A DNA stretch of 32,485 bases, taken from contig JAHBMJ010000656.1 of NCBI GenBank assembly GCA_018398765.1, forward strand, positions 10,845 to 43,329, in the 5' to 3' direction. Origin of the DNA: Chromera velia. Its lineage: Eukaryota > Sar > Chromeraceae. Position numbers and translations under genes: made by a program. Positions 21,284-32,400 of the stretch are shown here, in pieces. Each line of letters starts with the position of its first letter. The stretch's first letter is position 1. Below the pieces are notes generated by a model. The model saw only the letters and a program-made list of their open reading frames with translations. It did not search any database and had not been told where the DNA came from.

Positions 21284-23809
21284 ATGAGTGCAGCAGCAGT
21301 GGCGATTGCGACAACTCCGTTGGCCCAGTCCAGCATATGCTAACACTGTAGCAAACAGTGCAAAGACTCCAGGTATCTCAACCAACACCTTCAAGCGTGT
21401 CCGTAGAGGCATGAAGACCTTAAGATAAAGCTTCGCGAGAAACTTTAAGATGCTAGGAAAGACGAGAGATTGGTCCAGCTGCTTGAAAACCAAAATAACA
21501 TGGTCCATACGCAAAAGCAGATGACTGACCTCAAAGACGAGGTTCTGCAGTGAGCGTAGAATATGCTTTCACAATTTCTGCAGGAACAGCAGCGGACTGA
21601 ACAAGCTTCAGCTCCTCTAGCACCGAGGGTTTCTCCTCCCGAGCCAACGGGCAAAACAGTTACAGTCGTTTTCTCCAGGAATAACAGGCACCCTTTGGAA
21701 CCTCTTCTGCGTAAAACGCCGTCACGGTCACCGTACAGTGCTCCTGCAGTGCCAGCAGAGGACGACATTGAGGCCACTTCGGCGGTTACCTTTCACTATG
21801 CCAGCAACACAGTTTATGGAGGGAAAAAAACAGAAAGCTGCCAGATGAAGATGTCGCCTCAAGGGGAGGATGGGAGATTGGCAATAGCTGATAGAGGAAC
21901 GGACACTGACGACCTCCTGAAACTCACTCTGCCACTGACTGTCTCAGTTGCTATAGAGACAGGAACGCAAACCGAAAGACCATCAACAAAAGACGCAGAA
22001 ATTCAGACGGAGACCGACAACGACTCGAATACCTTTCTGCAAACGTCGTCCGGAGCCGTTGAGGAGGGCATCGTTTCGCGAAAAATTTCTTTTAGCACAC
22101 AAAGAGAAGAGAACAAAGCGATCATGCCAGACCTGGTGCCGTCCATGCAGTAAGGAAGATGATCACGACATGCTGGCCGACGATCTTCTAAGATGTAGGC
22201 CTTCCTTGGCGGTGGCGGCAATGGAACAGCCTGAAGTGCTACCTAAAGGAAAAACAGAGAAGGGATCCGAGAAATATCACCACGTCGATACGATGGAAAA
22301 AGCAGAAGCTTCTTTTGAAGTGGACCTGCTTGTCCTTCAGACTGAAGGAGCTTCAATCTTGAGTCGCAAAAGAAGGGACCATCAGGCTTGCGAAAAAGAC
22401 ATGACGGCAGCAGCCGAAGTGGTTGAGAGCCCAAATGAATTGCTCTTTCTTGGCAACGACACTGCAAGCAGAGGTCTAGATCATCCGATGGCGGCACTTC
22501 ATCTTGGACAGTCTTCCGTCACCGAACAAACAGGAGACACGACACCAAAAAGTTTGGCGTCATCGGCATTCCAAGAACAAACTGACGAGAGAACAGAGAG
22601 CTGCAGGTCTGTCAGTAACTCTGTTTTGGCCGTGCCGCCAGCCGATCGCGTAAAAAAAATCGAATTCATTCCAACCGGCCCTACAAAAGTGCAAGAGGCC
22701 CAATCGGGACCTGGACACAGGAGCTCGGCTCACTGGTTATCACGGACAATGCCACAGTGACACTGTCTCCCATTGAGCACCTGCAGCAGACAAAAGAAGA
22801 GATGCTATATGAGTACGTGCAGTATAACGTGCCGTAAGAAAGCAGCTCATTGCTGCAGTGGAAGTTATTCTACCATACCAACAGGGGAGGCGTATATCGT
22901 CTGCTGCATCCGGCATCTGAAGATGAGCCGCCAGACTGGCATACTTCTATGTTGAAGCTGTGGAGAAAGAGGCAGTCATAAACGTACTGCAGAGCAAGAT
23001 GCCGAGCTACACTGCCGCCGAGCCAGTTGACTTCGAAAGAGATCACTTACTGAATGCTCTGGACCGCGATACGGACTACCCTTAGCACTTCTTCCGCTGA
23101 GAGATCTCTTCACCTTAAATGGAGGTCTTTTTTCGAACGTGCATGGACATTTAAATATCGTGTACATTCCTGCTTCAATATAGTCTCACACTTGGAAATC
23201 GATCAACAACAGAGACACACAAGTCAATCCCTGGGAATTCTGGCGGATCACACAATGTACTGCCGGAGGTATAAGATTTTGGATCCAAGACAACCGTCTC
23301 AAAACCATTGGGAGGGACCTTAAAGATGAATTGCATCCAAAGATAGAGAAGGCACTTAGTTTTTTACTGCACCCACTAAAAGTCAATTAATTCGGACAAT
23401 CTGATATATATACACATCGCGTTTCTACGATCTTTTTCCCTTTTTTAAAAGGAATGCAGAGATCTGGCAGCTCCTCCAAAACTTAAATTTTATTTCTCAT
23501 CCCACCCAGTTTGTAAACTTACTGAAGAGAAGCATAATTCAAGGAAATGGAGGGACGCGGACGTTTATGGCCCCGCACGATCAAATATCGCCTGATTCTC
23601 CTCCTGGAGACCATGCTGGTAAGCCAGACAACATCAAAACGTGGGAGAAATGGAAAAAACAGGGGAAAAAATATGCAGAACTCCAACACCAGACTCAAAT
23701 GTGTGTGATCATGAAGCTCTATCCGAAAAAAATCAGAGAAAAACGCGAAAAGCACATAAAATTGATCCGTGAGCGTCTATACATGGCTTTTGATGAGTGT
23801 GGAGACTGA
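21284..23809 (+). pseudogene. Decayed C2H2-finger/coiled-coil protein gene, unknown family
   Basis: An ATG at 21284 opens a frame with a zinc-finger pattern (cysteines at 21338 and 21347, HLQAC at 21391-21402), then a Lys/Glu/Gln-rich likely coiled coil to about 21620, then a Ser/Thr/Glu-rich segment to 22149. In-frame stops are TAA 21341, TAG 21404, TAA 21446, TGA 21551 and TAG 21557; after that the frame is open for nearly 600 bp. At 22150 the frame changes; a GTAAGG..TAG 49-bp intron (22150-22198) would join the parts in phase, or it is an indel. The frame continues to about 22690, shifts again (IEHLQQTKEEMLYEYVQ), and fragments persist to a basic C-terminal piece ending in TGA at 23809 (KLIRERLYMAFDEC). 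Two TQT-type motifs (GTQTE at 21962, EIQTE at 21997) resemble dynein light chain binding sites. A transposon-borne or virus-derived origin is possible but not shown. Confidence 0.5.
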
Positions 23810-25184
23810 CGTTATGGCTTACGTCAGTAGCATGACTCAGCTGTGTATAGCTGGTGGCAGCCTTGCGACTCAGTCTGGTGACAACAAGTGATCGACTGAC
23901 CTTGATTCAGAGACAATCAGACACGCTTCGCTAGGGTGTCAAGTACCAAGATCGAGCCATAAACGACAAGTGCATGACTGAAGATAGGGAAAGGCTCTTA
24001 CGAGAGCACTGCGTGCCACCCGGCCGGTTGGTGTGAAGCGAAACTTCTCTGTTCCCATTAGGCTCAGGCGGAGCAAAGCCTACCACACGGCATAGTCGGA
24101 TGTTCAATACTGCCCGTGGACGGGTACTCTAATCGATGTACGCTTTCCATACACGTGGCCCCCAAGCCGGCAATCACGGGAAACACCTCTTAAGGGGGGA
24201 GAGGCCAGCGTAACATCACGAGCAATTGAACGGACCAGCCTCCGTAGGCCTGTTTTCTGACTCTATGGTGTACGCTTCTAGGGCACAAACCTATGCCAGT
24301 GCCTAGGCCCGGCAGTGAGCTCAATATATATATCCGTAGGCCTGGAATGAGAATTTCGCGAGCACGGAAGCGGCGGCGCGTGGTATAGTTGATGGGGGGG
24401 CTTTGCGGGCCGCCCATTTTTTACTTATGCAGCGCTTGCGGGGCGGTGCCCATTTTTTACCCATGCGAGCCGCCTCTTTAGGCGTTTACTCGCCGCGTCG
24501 ACCGATAAAAAAAAGTCCGTGCCGTCTCACGTTCGACATGTACATCTACGTACGTCATCATGTCGTACAGAAAATTTAATGCTTCTGGTTACTACAACTA
24601 GTACTTCTGGTAAAAAAAGATTTTTCTTTTCTAAGGAAGAAACCCGTGAAGGAAGGGGCATATATGATGTCTTACTTGGGCGCGCTAGGAACCGTAGGAG
24701 GCGGCAAGCCTCACCGGACTATACTGACTTAGTATAGATAAGCCGTGGATGCCGCGGAGGGCCACCCGCGTACGGGCAAAAATGATCAAAAATGGATAGA
24801 CCAGAGCGGCGGCAGGGCAGCGCTAAATAGGCCGCTTAAGATCAACCCAGGGCTAGACCATGCTAGACCCAGGGCCCCTGGCCCTACACCAAATCAATGT
24901 GCCTAGGCATGCCGCCAGAAAGCAATGCAGCGGACCCAATTTATGTCATACCACGGATTATATGTGGTACCAATAAAATACATACACGTCCCTAACTGGT
25001 TCTATATTTGGGAGATGCGACGTCTCTTTCTACATGCATCTCATCCGAGTTTTGTGCAAAATAAAAAAAAGAATAAAGGAAATTCCAATTTTTGTGCATA
25101 GTCGCAAAACGACGCAAGTTAGAATAAAAAACAGATGGGTCAGTTTCTTATATGATAGGTTATATCTTACGTAGTTTTACACCT
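23810..25184. other. Non-coding region with GC-rich repeats, then AT-rich
   Basis: No convincing coding frame. At 24409-24470 the word CCCATTTTTTACYYATGC occurs twice in direct orientation, flanked by GGGCCGCCC and GAGCCGCC. Other short stem-forming stretches occur (GCCCGTGGACGGGTA near 24112). I do not recognise a tRNA, rRNA or snRNA here. Confidence 0.4.
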
Positions 25185-25858
25185 CCGGCTTAGGTATGGT
25201 TTATACATAAATACATTTTTACATACATTCTGGACTTAGAGAATATAATGTATACATAATGTACTATATAATTAAAAGAGAAACATCCAAGAGAGACGTT
25301 TATATAATGAAATGCGCTGTGCAAACTTTTGAAGCAGGGTTGTGCTTCTTATAACAAAAGTAAAGAAAATTAAGCAGAGAGACTCAGTTTGTTGATGTTT
25401 AGTTTTTATGGTGTTTTTTGGAGTGTCGAGGGCCTATAGGCTTATGTGGGGAGTCACTTTGTAATAAAGTTTATACAAGCTGGAAAGTTGTTTAGGATGA
25501 TGTGGGGAGCAAACGCAACATAGGTAGTAGATATACACTAACCTTTAAGGTGACTCCACGGGCTTTTCTTCTTCCTTTTTCTCCATGCAAATCAGCTCTG
25601 AAGAACAAAAAAACGTCAAAAAAAGTCTGTACATAGTACATAGTGCAGCACACTCTTAAATAAAAGATTTATATACGTAGAAGACAGATCATTCTTGACA
25701 CCTCAAATGCAAAACCGAATCCATCGATCGATGGAATGTTCGTTTTGAAAATGATTTTTATAACATTAGTTTACATACACTACATATATACATACCTACA
25801 TTTTTGATGGACAGAATTTAATATATCTATTTATGTATAAACCATGCCTAGCCTCCGG
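25185..25858. mobile_element. Candidate 674-bp inverted-repeat element
   Basis: 25185-25214 and 25827-25858 are inverted copies centred on TAGGTATGGTTTATACATAA, each with a CCGG word at its outer end. The interior is AT-rich and non-coding, with a weaker inner inverted pair (GGGGAGTCACTTT at 25448 and GGTGACTCC at 25549). This fits a non-autonomous DNA element; target duplications were not found. Confidence 0.4.
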
Positions 25859-26198
25859 CATGAACGAGGAGTCATCTGATCTAGCATCTAAATCTATATT
25901 AATCTATATATAATCTGATTCAGTCTAGGATTGAGTGAGACTCTGTGAAAGCCTAGCTACTGATAGGTCAAGATCAAAAGAAGTCGAGTTGTGTTGAGTC
26001 GGAGGTCGTGCTCTGACAATTCGAACGTTAAGCCTGTCTTTAAATGAACTTTCTGGTCACTGCGGCGGTCAGTATACGCCCTCTAGCTTCTGTTAAATCT
26101 GTTCTCAGCTTAGCTTAGCCTTCAGCTCTATCTTCAGCTATCTCCGTGCGGCGCCCAGTAGCACAGAACATAATTTGATCTTTTTTTAATCAATCGAA
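25859..26198. other. Spacer before the copia element
   Basis: Short AT-rich stretch with tandem-like TCTAATCTATAT words near 25880-25915. No gene seen. Confidence 0.5.
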
Positions 26199-26283
26199 TG
26201 TTAGCGCGTGCGGGGGTGGACGAACGCGCGGGCCACTGCACGCGCGACGCCCGCCGCCACCGCCCATGATGATCTAACGATTT
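26199..26283 (+). repeat. Start of 5' LTR (part aligned to the 3' LTR)
   Basis: Only the part that can be compared with the 3' copy is listed. The LTR continues downstream, probably to somewhere before the gag ATG at 26688; I could not identify its CA end or a tRNA primer site. It contains a (GCAT)n tract ending in CAG at 26301-26314. Confidence 0.85.
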
Positions 26284-26687
26284 ACATGCGCGAGTCGATA
26301 CATGCATGCATGCAGATTTTATTCATGTACATGCGGACGTGAATGATTGAATGATTGCCTCTTCATGATAACAGTGAACGAAGAGACCCGATTCATGACA
26401 GTCGGTAATTAGCCGATTGAGAGACAGCCGATTCTGTGTGCATGTGACGTATCGATCCGAATAGTCGCATCCTGTCGATCGACACAACGTAGACGGCAAC
26501 AGATTAAGAAGATAGAAGTTGGAATGCTGGGATTAAGGTCAGTCCTTCTAGATCCAGACTTCTTGACATTGAATGCTCTGAGTACGCTGCTTCTACTATC
26601 ATTGCTTTGTACTTAGCCTAGCGCTGTCGGCTTGCTTCCTAGCCTACTTCCTCCAGTCTCAGTTCCTGTGTACAGACTGTTGCGCCG

Positions 26688-27944
26688 ATGTCTGACTCAG
26701 GCCCGAACCCTAACACTGGTGTTCCAGACGCGGGCGATAAGCCTTCTTCTTCTGCTTCTAATACTGCAGGCTGGCAGGAGCAGAGGATTGTTAAACTGGA
26801 GGCGGATCTGGCCAAGGCGCTGAGCTTGCTGATGGCGAGCCAGTTAGCTCAAACTTCTGCTGCAGCTGCAGCTTCTGCTCCCCCGGCTGCTCTGAAGCCG
26901 CCTGATTTCTCCTGGGTTCCCAAGGTGAAGTCGCTGAAGGCTACCCATCTGGACAACTGGATGGATGACTAGAAGACACAGTCTAGCCTCTTCCTGTCCT
27001 TCCGGTATCACCCTAGGTATCACCCCGATACCAACCTCCTGATCGAGATCTACAAGTGCGCCCTGCTTCATGCCTTTTCAGACTTCGAAGAGCTCCGTAA
27101 AGATGTCCACACAGCAGCAGCCCAGGGCCATGAGACCGACAAATTGCTCGACACCGTGATCAATCACTACTTGAAGGACAAGCCTGTCGAGAAAACCATC
27201 ACTGAGGAGAATTTCCACTCTCTTCGCCGTAAAAAGGAGAAGGGGGAGACACTGAAGGAAGTGTTGCGCAGACTGGACAAGGTCATTCGTTCTTTCGGTG
27301 CCAAAGGCTTCACTCCAACAGACAAGGACACGAAGAAGCTCTGCGTGAAGTGTCTGTTCCTCACCTATGAGTGGACAGACATCGCAGAGAAGGCCGCAAT
27401 GGAGTTGAAGAAAGACATCGACTCCCTGACCTACTCCGACATCCGTCCGTTTGCCGACCGTAAGGCAGATGCACTCGCCTACAAGTCCGCTTTTCATGGT
27501 GCTGAGTCCAAGGGCTCAAAGAAGGAGTCGGGGAGTAAACATGAGTTCGGGAGTGCCGCTGAGAAGCGGGATTCCGGAAAGAAGGGTGCAAAGAAGCCCA
27601 AGGAGAAGAAGAAAAAGCAGCAGGTGAAGCCGTCTGAAGAGACTGCAGGCAAGGCAGGGGGAACAAAGTGCAACAACTGCAGTTTCGTTCACCGCAGCCC
27701 AGACTACTGCCCCGCCTCCAAGAGTGAGTGCAAGACCGAGTGGGGGGGGTGCGGAAAGACTGGTCACTTCGCCCGGTGCTGCCCCAAGAAGAAGAACTCT
27801 CCTATGGGGAAGAAAGAGAGTGGACGCCCCGCTGAGCGGCGTTCTCGCAGTTCACCTTCCTCTTCCTGCCGCTCTGATTCCGAGTCCTCCTATCCTGATC
27901 TAGTGGAGAGCGACTTGGGCTCAGACTGTGATTCGGTTTTTTGA
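26688..27944 (+). pseudogene. gag: Copia Gag, one in-frame TAG
   Basis: Capsid/nucleocapsid protein of the element. The ATG at 26688 opens a Ser/Ala-rich N-terminus. The TAG at 26970-26972 falls in LDNWMDD*KTQ, where a Trp codon is plausible. The frame then continues to a TGA at 27942. The middle is the usual helical Gag (LLDTVINHYLKDK, LRRLDKVIRSFG). A Lys/Gly linker precedes Cys/His residues at 27667-27795 (CNNC; then CGKTGHFARCC), a modified zinc knuckle with wider Cys spacing than CX2CX4HX4C. A Ser/Asp/Glu tail ends the protein. A 12-bp tandem duplication (GGTATCACCC, 27003-27026) gives RYHPRYHP. Confidence 0.85.
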
Positions 27945-30900
27945 GCCGGTCAGGTGGGTCTTTCGAGACCTCCAGTCTGAATGAGCGACTGCAACCTGCC
28001 TTTGTTGTTTCTTCTTTGAGGGGACGACAGGGGAAGGGAGCAGTGAAGGATCCCCGGGGCCAGGAGGTCCCAAGGGAACATGCACGCATAGTTCGGGCGA
28101 CGTTCCGGAACATGCACTGGCCTGGGAAAGCACTACCGGTGGGAGTGGTCGCAGGACCGAGGGCATCCGTCAGGGGAGCGAGACGCTTCGATGGACCTTG
28201 GCAAGACAAGGCCACTAAGCTCCCCCGGTCAGTCGATTTATTGTCAACAGCAACGGCAGCAACTTCTACGTCTAAAGAATCGGGTGCTACACCTTCTCTT
28301 TCTTGTGCTTTTCGTGTGCAGAAAAAAACTTCGAGAGCGCGCATTCTCTCGAAGGCAGATGTAGACGATAAGTTGCTGCCAGACACTGGCTGTACGTTCG
28401 AACTGCTCAACGAGGAGTTCGCAAAGTACTCGGTCGGTCAGAAGAAAAGATGCACGGAGTTCAACCTCGCCACAAAGGGTGGCCCCGATGCGTTTCCTTT
28501 TGTCACTGACAACGTGCACCTCTTCCACTTCCCTGTTCGAGATGAGTTCCTGAGGAGGGGGCTATTCACCCTTCCGTAGGCAGAGGTCTCGTCCCCAGGG
28601 GCCTGTGCAGAGAAGGAGATTTTCCTTTCGAAGAGACGGAGGCGTCGCAGCTATGTTAGGTTGACTGACACTGAGGGCAGGAGCTTTCAAGCCCCCGTTG
28701 AGCGATCGGGACGGATGCCAACCCTCCGTCTCTGCCAAAACGATGAAGCAGCAGCAGCTGCGCAGATGAATGCGCCCCTTGATACCTGGAAGAAGAAAGT
28801 TTTCTAGCTACTCTTCCTCTCTCTCTGCAGAGGCTCGTTCTGCAGAAACCCTTCCTGCAGAGAGGAAGTAACACCTGCTCTATGTGTTGCATTCCCGACT
28901 TGCGCATTCCGTGGGTGCTCGTCTTGAGAAGACTCTAGAAGAAAAAGGAGTGCCTCTTTCCTTCTCTCCTCAAGAGTGCAGAGATGTGAGGGATTTGTGC
29001 GAAGCGTGCAAGTCAGTCAATCAGAGAAAGGAAAGGATCCCTACAAAAGGGATTTTCAAAAAGGAAAAGTCGGGAGAGAAGAAGCAAGCAGTAAAGCGTG
29101 TTCGTTTTTCCATTGAAGAAAAAACCTCATCCGCAGCCAAGGGTGACAAGCCAGCCCACAAGTTGAAGCAGCCGCAGCATGCGAAGGAGCGTGCCCCCTT
29201 CAACCAAGTCATCTTTCATGACTTGAAGGAGATGTGGACGAAAGGTGTGGGAGGATTTCGCTACATTTTGGTGATCGTTTGTGGCGGGGTCAAGAAAGTT
29301 TCTCTCTCTGCACTTCGCAGAAAGCGCCACGCAGTGTGGCACCTTCGTCAGTGGGTGCGCAGATGGTAGGTTTGCGGTTTTGGAAAGCCCCTTGTCATTC
29401 GGACAGACAACGGGGGTGAGTTCGTCGGAAAAGAAGACGAGATCGGATACGTAGCGGCGTATGATTACATGGGTCTTCACCATGAGAGGGGTCCCCCTTT
29501 TAGCCCTGAGGTTCAGTCAGATGTTGAACGTGTGAACTCGACTGTCATCTCTCTTCTCAGAAAGACTTTGATTCAGCTCTATCTTCCTCTTTCTTTGTGG
29601 CCTGCCTTTCTCTCCAACGTTGCTAATCAGTTAGGTGATGTCGTTCACAGCAAGACAGGCATGTTTCCTAATTTTTTGATTGTCGGTCATGCGTGTGGAG
29701 TGCCCCCAATCGCAATGGGGGATGAGGTTCGTATGATAGATCCCACAGGTTCAGTGGACCCTCTTTCAAAGAGTGAGCGAGCACTCTTCGGGGGGGTACA
29801 GGGCCTGCAGGTCTTTTCACTCGTTGTGTTGCGGGGGGGTCGATGGGTCCTTTTGCGTGTACATCCATAGCATGTCAGGCTTGAGAAGTGGTTGGGTGTG
29901 GACGAAGTACAGAAATGGAGAGAGGTAAGGAAAGAAAAGAAAGTTGAAGAGGAGTCTGGTAGATGGCCGCGTTCATCTGTCCGTGATGATGACAATGAGA
30001 ATCCGGGTGTTCCAGCAGTTGATTTGCGTTCAGGGGGGGAAGACGTCGAGCCTGATTCTTCTTTCCCAGAAACAGAGCCTTTCCAGCTGCGTGATGAAAA
30101 TGGAAATGAGCATCCCCGCCGCCAAGCAGGCAGGTGGATGCTAGCAAGGAACACAGACGGTGCCCTTTGGCCTGGTCGCATTGTTCGAGAAGGAGCAAAG
30201 CAAGAGCAAGGCTTGAAGGTAGCCAGATTCAATAAAAACGAGAATGGAAAATGGAAGCCGAAAGAAATCGAGCATCATGTCAAGCAGTAAGACATCGTAG
30301 AGCGTTTTGATCCTCCTGTCGGGGGTGGCATTCCAGCAGACCTTCTTTCTCATTCGGATAAATCTGACCCTTCTTCCTCCTCTGTCCCTCTTCCGTCTGC
30401 TCCTGATGTTTCTGTAGAGTCCCTTCCATCCTCTGACCATGCTGTCGTCTCTTCTGATCCTGTGCCTGATGACGTCGATGTCATGCCGATTGATGTTGAC
30501 CCAGTCGTAGAGCAGATTCAAGAGGAGGTCTGCCGTGCAGATTTTTTCGATTGGAAAAGCAAAGGAAGGAAAGAGAAGAAAGCAATCATCTTTCAGAGAA
30601 AGAAAGAAAGAAAAAAAGAAAGAAAGAAAGAAGAGCAAGAGAAGAGATGAGGAAGGCAGAAGTGCTAAATAGACACTTCGAAGTCGCGTGCATAGCTTTG
30701 AAGGCAGAGAAAGCAAGAAAGCTCATGAAGAGAGAAAACAATGCAAAAGCACATATCCCTGCTACTCTAGAAGAGATTGCAGCAGGGAGTCACGTGGAGT
30801 CCAACAAGAAGGAATTGGCACGTTGGGCTCTGTGTGGTGTCTTTGATCTCTCCAGTCAGACGCAACACCCAAGACCGGGGGTGAAGCCAATCACTCTCCG

Positions 30901-32287
30901 GTGGGTACGCACGTGGAAGCTGAAGGGGGAGGAGTGGGTTGCGAAATCCCGTCTTGTTGCCAAGAGCTTCCAAGACACCAGAGACAACGGCTTCCTAGAG
31001 ACCTTCTCTAGTACTGCGAGCTCCTCTCTCTCCCGTGCGGTGTTTGTGTGGGCCCTTTCTCGTGGGCTTTAGGCAGCGAAGGCAGATATCTCAACTGCTT
31101 TCCTCCAAGCCCCTCTTGATGGAAAGAATGGTAAGGTGTGGCTTCGACTTCCTTCTGACTTGCCTGTTTCTGTGTATCCTGGTTTGCGTCCTGGTGTGTG
31201 TGTGTGGATCCTGAAGGCTGTTTACGGCTTGAAAGATAGCCCTCGTGTGTATACACAGTACTTCAAGAAGAAAGTGAAGGAACTGGGATGGGAAGAGATA
31301 GCTGAGTCAATTTTGGTCAAGAAAGACAAGAATAAAAAGCCATTCGGTGTGTTAGTGATGCATGTAGACGACCTTTTCGCTTTCGCACCAGACGTGATGA
31401 AGGAAATGCAAGCGATTCATTCTCTTTTCGAAATGGACGAGCCAGTGAGAATGGATGATGGATCCCTTCATGCATATATAGGGATGTCTGTCCGCATGGT
31501 TGAGGGCCGCATGCTGCTTGACCAAGGGAGTTACTTGCAGGAAGCCGCTTCTTCTATTCCCCCTCAGTCTAGAAAGCCACTGACCGAGCGAGACCTTCTT
31601 TTGCCCTCAGAAGAGGAAGTTGACCCTTCGCTCTGTGCTGAGCAACAGAGCAATGTGGGGGCGCTCGGGTGGGGGGTGAGAACACAGCCTTATTTGAATT
31701 TCTTGTTCGGTCATCTGTCACGTTCGAACACCAAGCCATCTCCATACATCCTCCGTGCAACGGAAAAAGCCCTTTGGCATGCAAGGGAGTCGTCTCGACC
31801 CCTAGAACTCGTTTCTCTCGATGATTCTTTTGTGTTGCTTGTTTGGGTTGATGCATCGTATGAATTGCACAAGAAGGAAGGGCGTCTGGGGTATGAAATA
31901 CAGCTAGTTCCTCGCTCCGCTTTGAGTAATTTGAAAGGGGTGGGAGAAGAGAACACCTTGTCGTGGTACTCCAAGAAAGAAGCGAGAAAGCTGGGGAGCA
32001 CAACGTCAGCAGAATTGTTAGCAATGAGGGAGGGCATGAAAGCTGCATTCGGAATCACACATTTCATGAGTAAGCTTTGGGGAAAGAAGCCAGAAGTTTT
32101 GGTTGTGTCAGACAGTCAGCCCCTCTTGCACCAGTTAGCATCTAAACAGTGTAAGTCAGAACCAAGAATGCAAGGAGAGCTCGAATACGTTCTTGAATGC
32201 CTTGCTGAGTTGGGGGCTGCAGTTCGCTGGATAGAGACTGGATTTCAGAGGGCAGACAGACAAACCAAATTCCTGCGAAATGCATGA
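27932..32287 (+). pseudogene. pol: Copia Pol: protease, integrase, reverse transcriptase, RNase H
   Basis: The protease motif LPDTGC has its Asp at 28382. After a frame change near 28800, HSRLAH ... CEACK forms the pre-integrase zinc region. The integrase triad is D 29220 (FHDLKE), D 29406 (RTDNGGEF) and E 29526 (DVERVN). A long acidic linker follows, then a frame change inside (GAAA)n at 30597-30632. The RT region has RWVRTWKLKG, KSRLVAKSFQD, KADISTAFLQA and HVDD (31361-31372). RNase H has D 31850 (WVDAS), E 32012 (SAELLAMREG) and D 32111 (VSDSQPL). Stops inside the frame are TAG 28577, TAA 28869, TAG 29367, TAG 29868, TAA 30288 and TAG 31070; the end is TGA at 32285. All catalytic residues survive, so decay is mild. 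Confidence 0.93.
30597..30632 (+). repeat. (GAAA)n tract at a pol frame change
   Basis: Imperfect GAAA repeat. Upstream the pol linker is open in one frame, downstream the RT is open in the next (-1) frame, and both overlap only around this tract. Slippage in repeat number is the likely cause. Confidence 0.8.
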
Positions 32288-32383
32288 TGATTTCTTTGAA
32301 TGCATGATTGCATGATTTCATTGCTTTCGTTTTCTTGATTTGCATTTGAGTGTTCGTTCTTTCGATCGAGCAGTGTCGCCTCC

Positions 32384-32399
32384 AGAACGAAGGGGGTGA
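32384..32399 (+). promoter_or_regulatory. Polypurine tract (plus-strand primer site)
   Basis: AGAACGAAGGGGGTGA directly precedes the 3' LTR start TGTTAGCG, the expected place for the polypurine tract of an LTR element. Confidence 0.8.
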
Positions 32400-32400
32400 T

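Noticed and set aside
23054-23385. Possible relation of the C2H2 gene region to large DNA virus proteins
   Set aside because: Only a loose resemblance of a finger plus coiled coil and a short NIVYIP-like stretch; not enough to name a family.
26970-31072. General reassignment of TAG to an amino acid
   Set aside because: PIG-O has none in 1283 codons, TAA and TGA also interrupt the elements, and true frameshifts show that these copies are decaying. It is kept only as a testable alternative in the findings.
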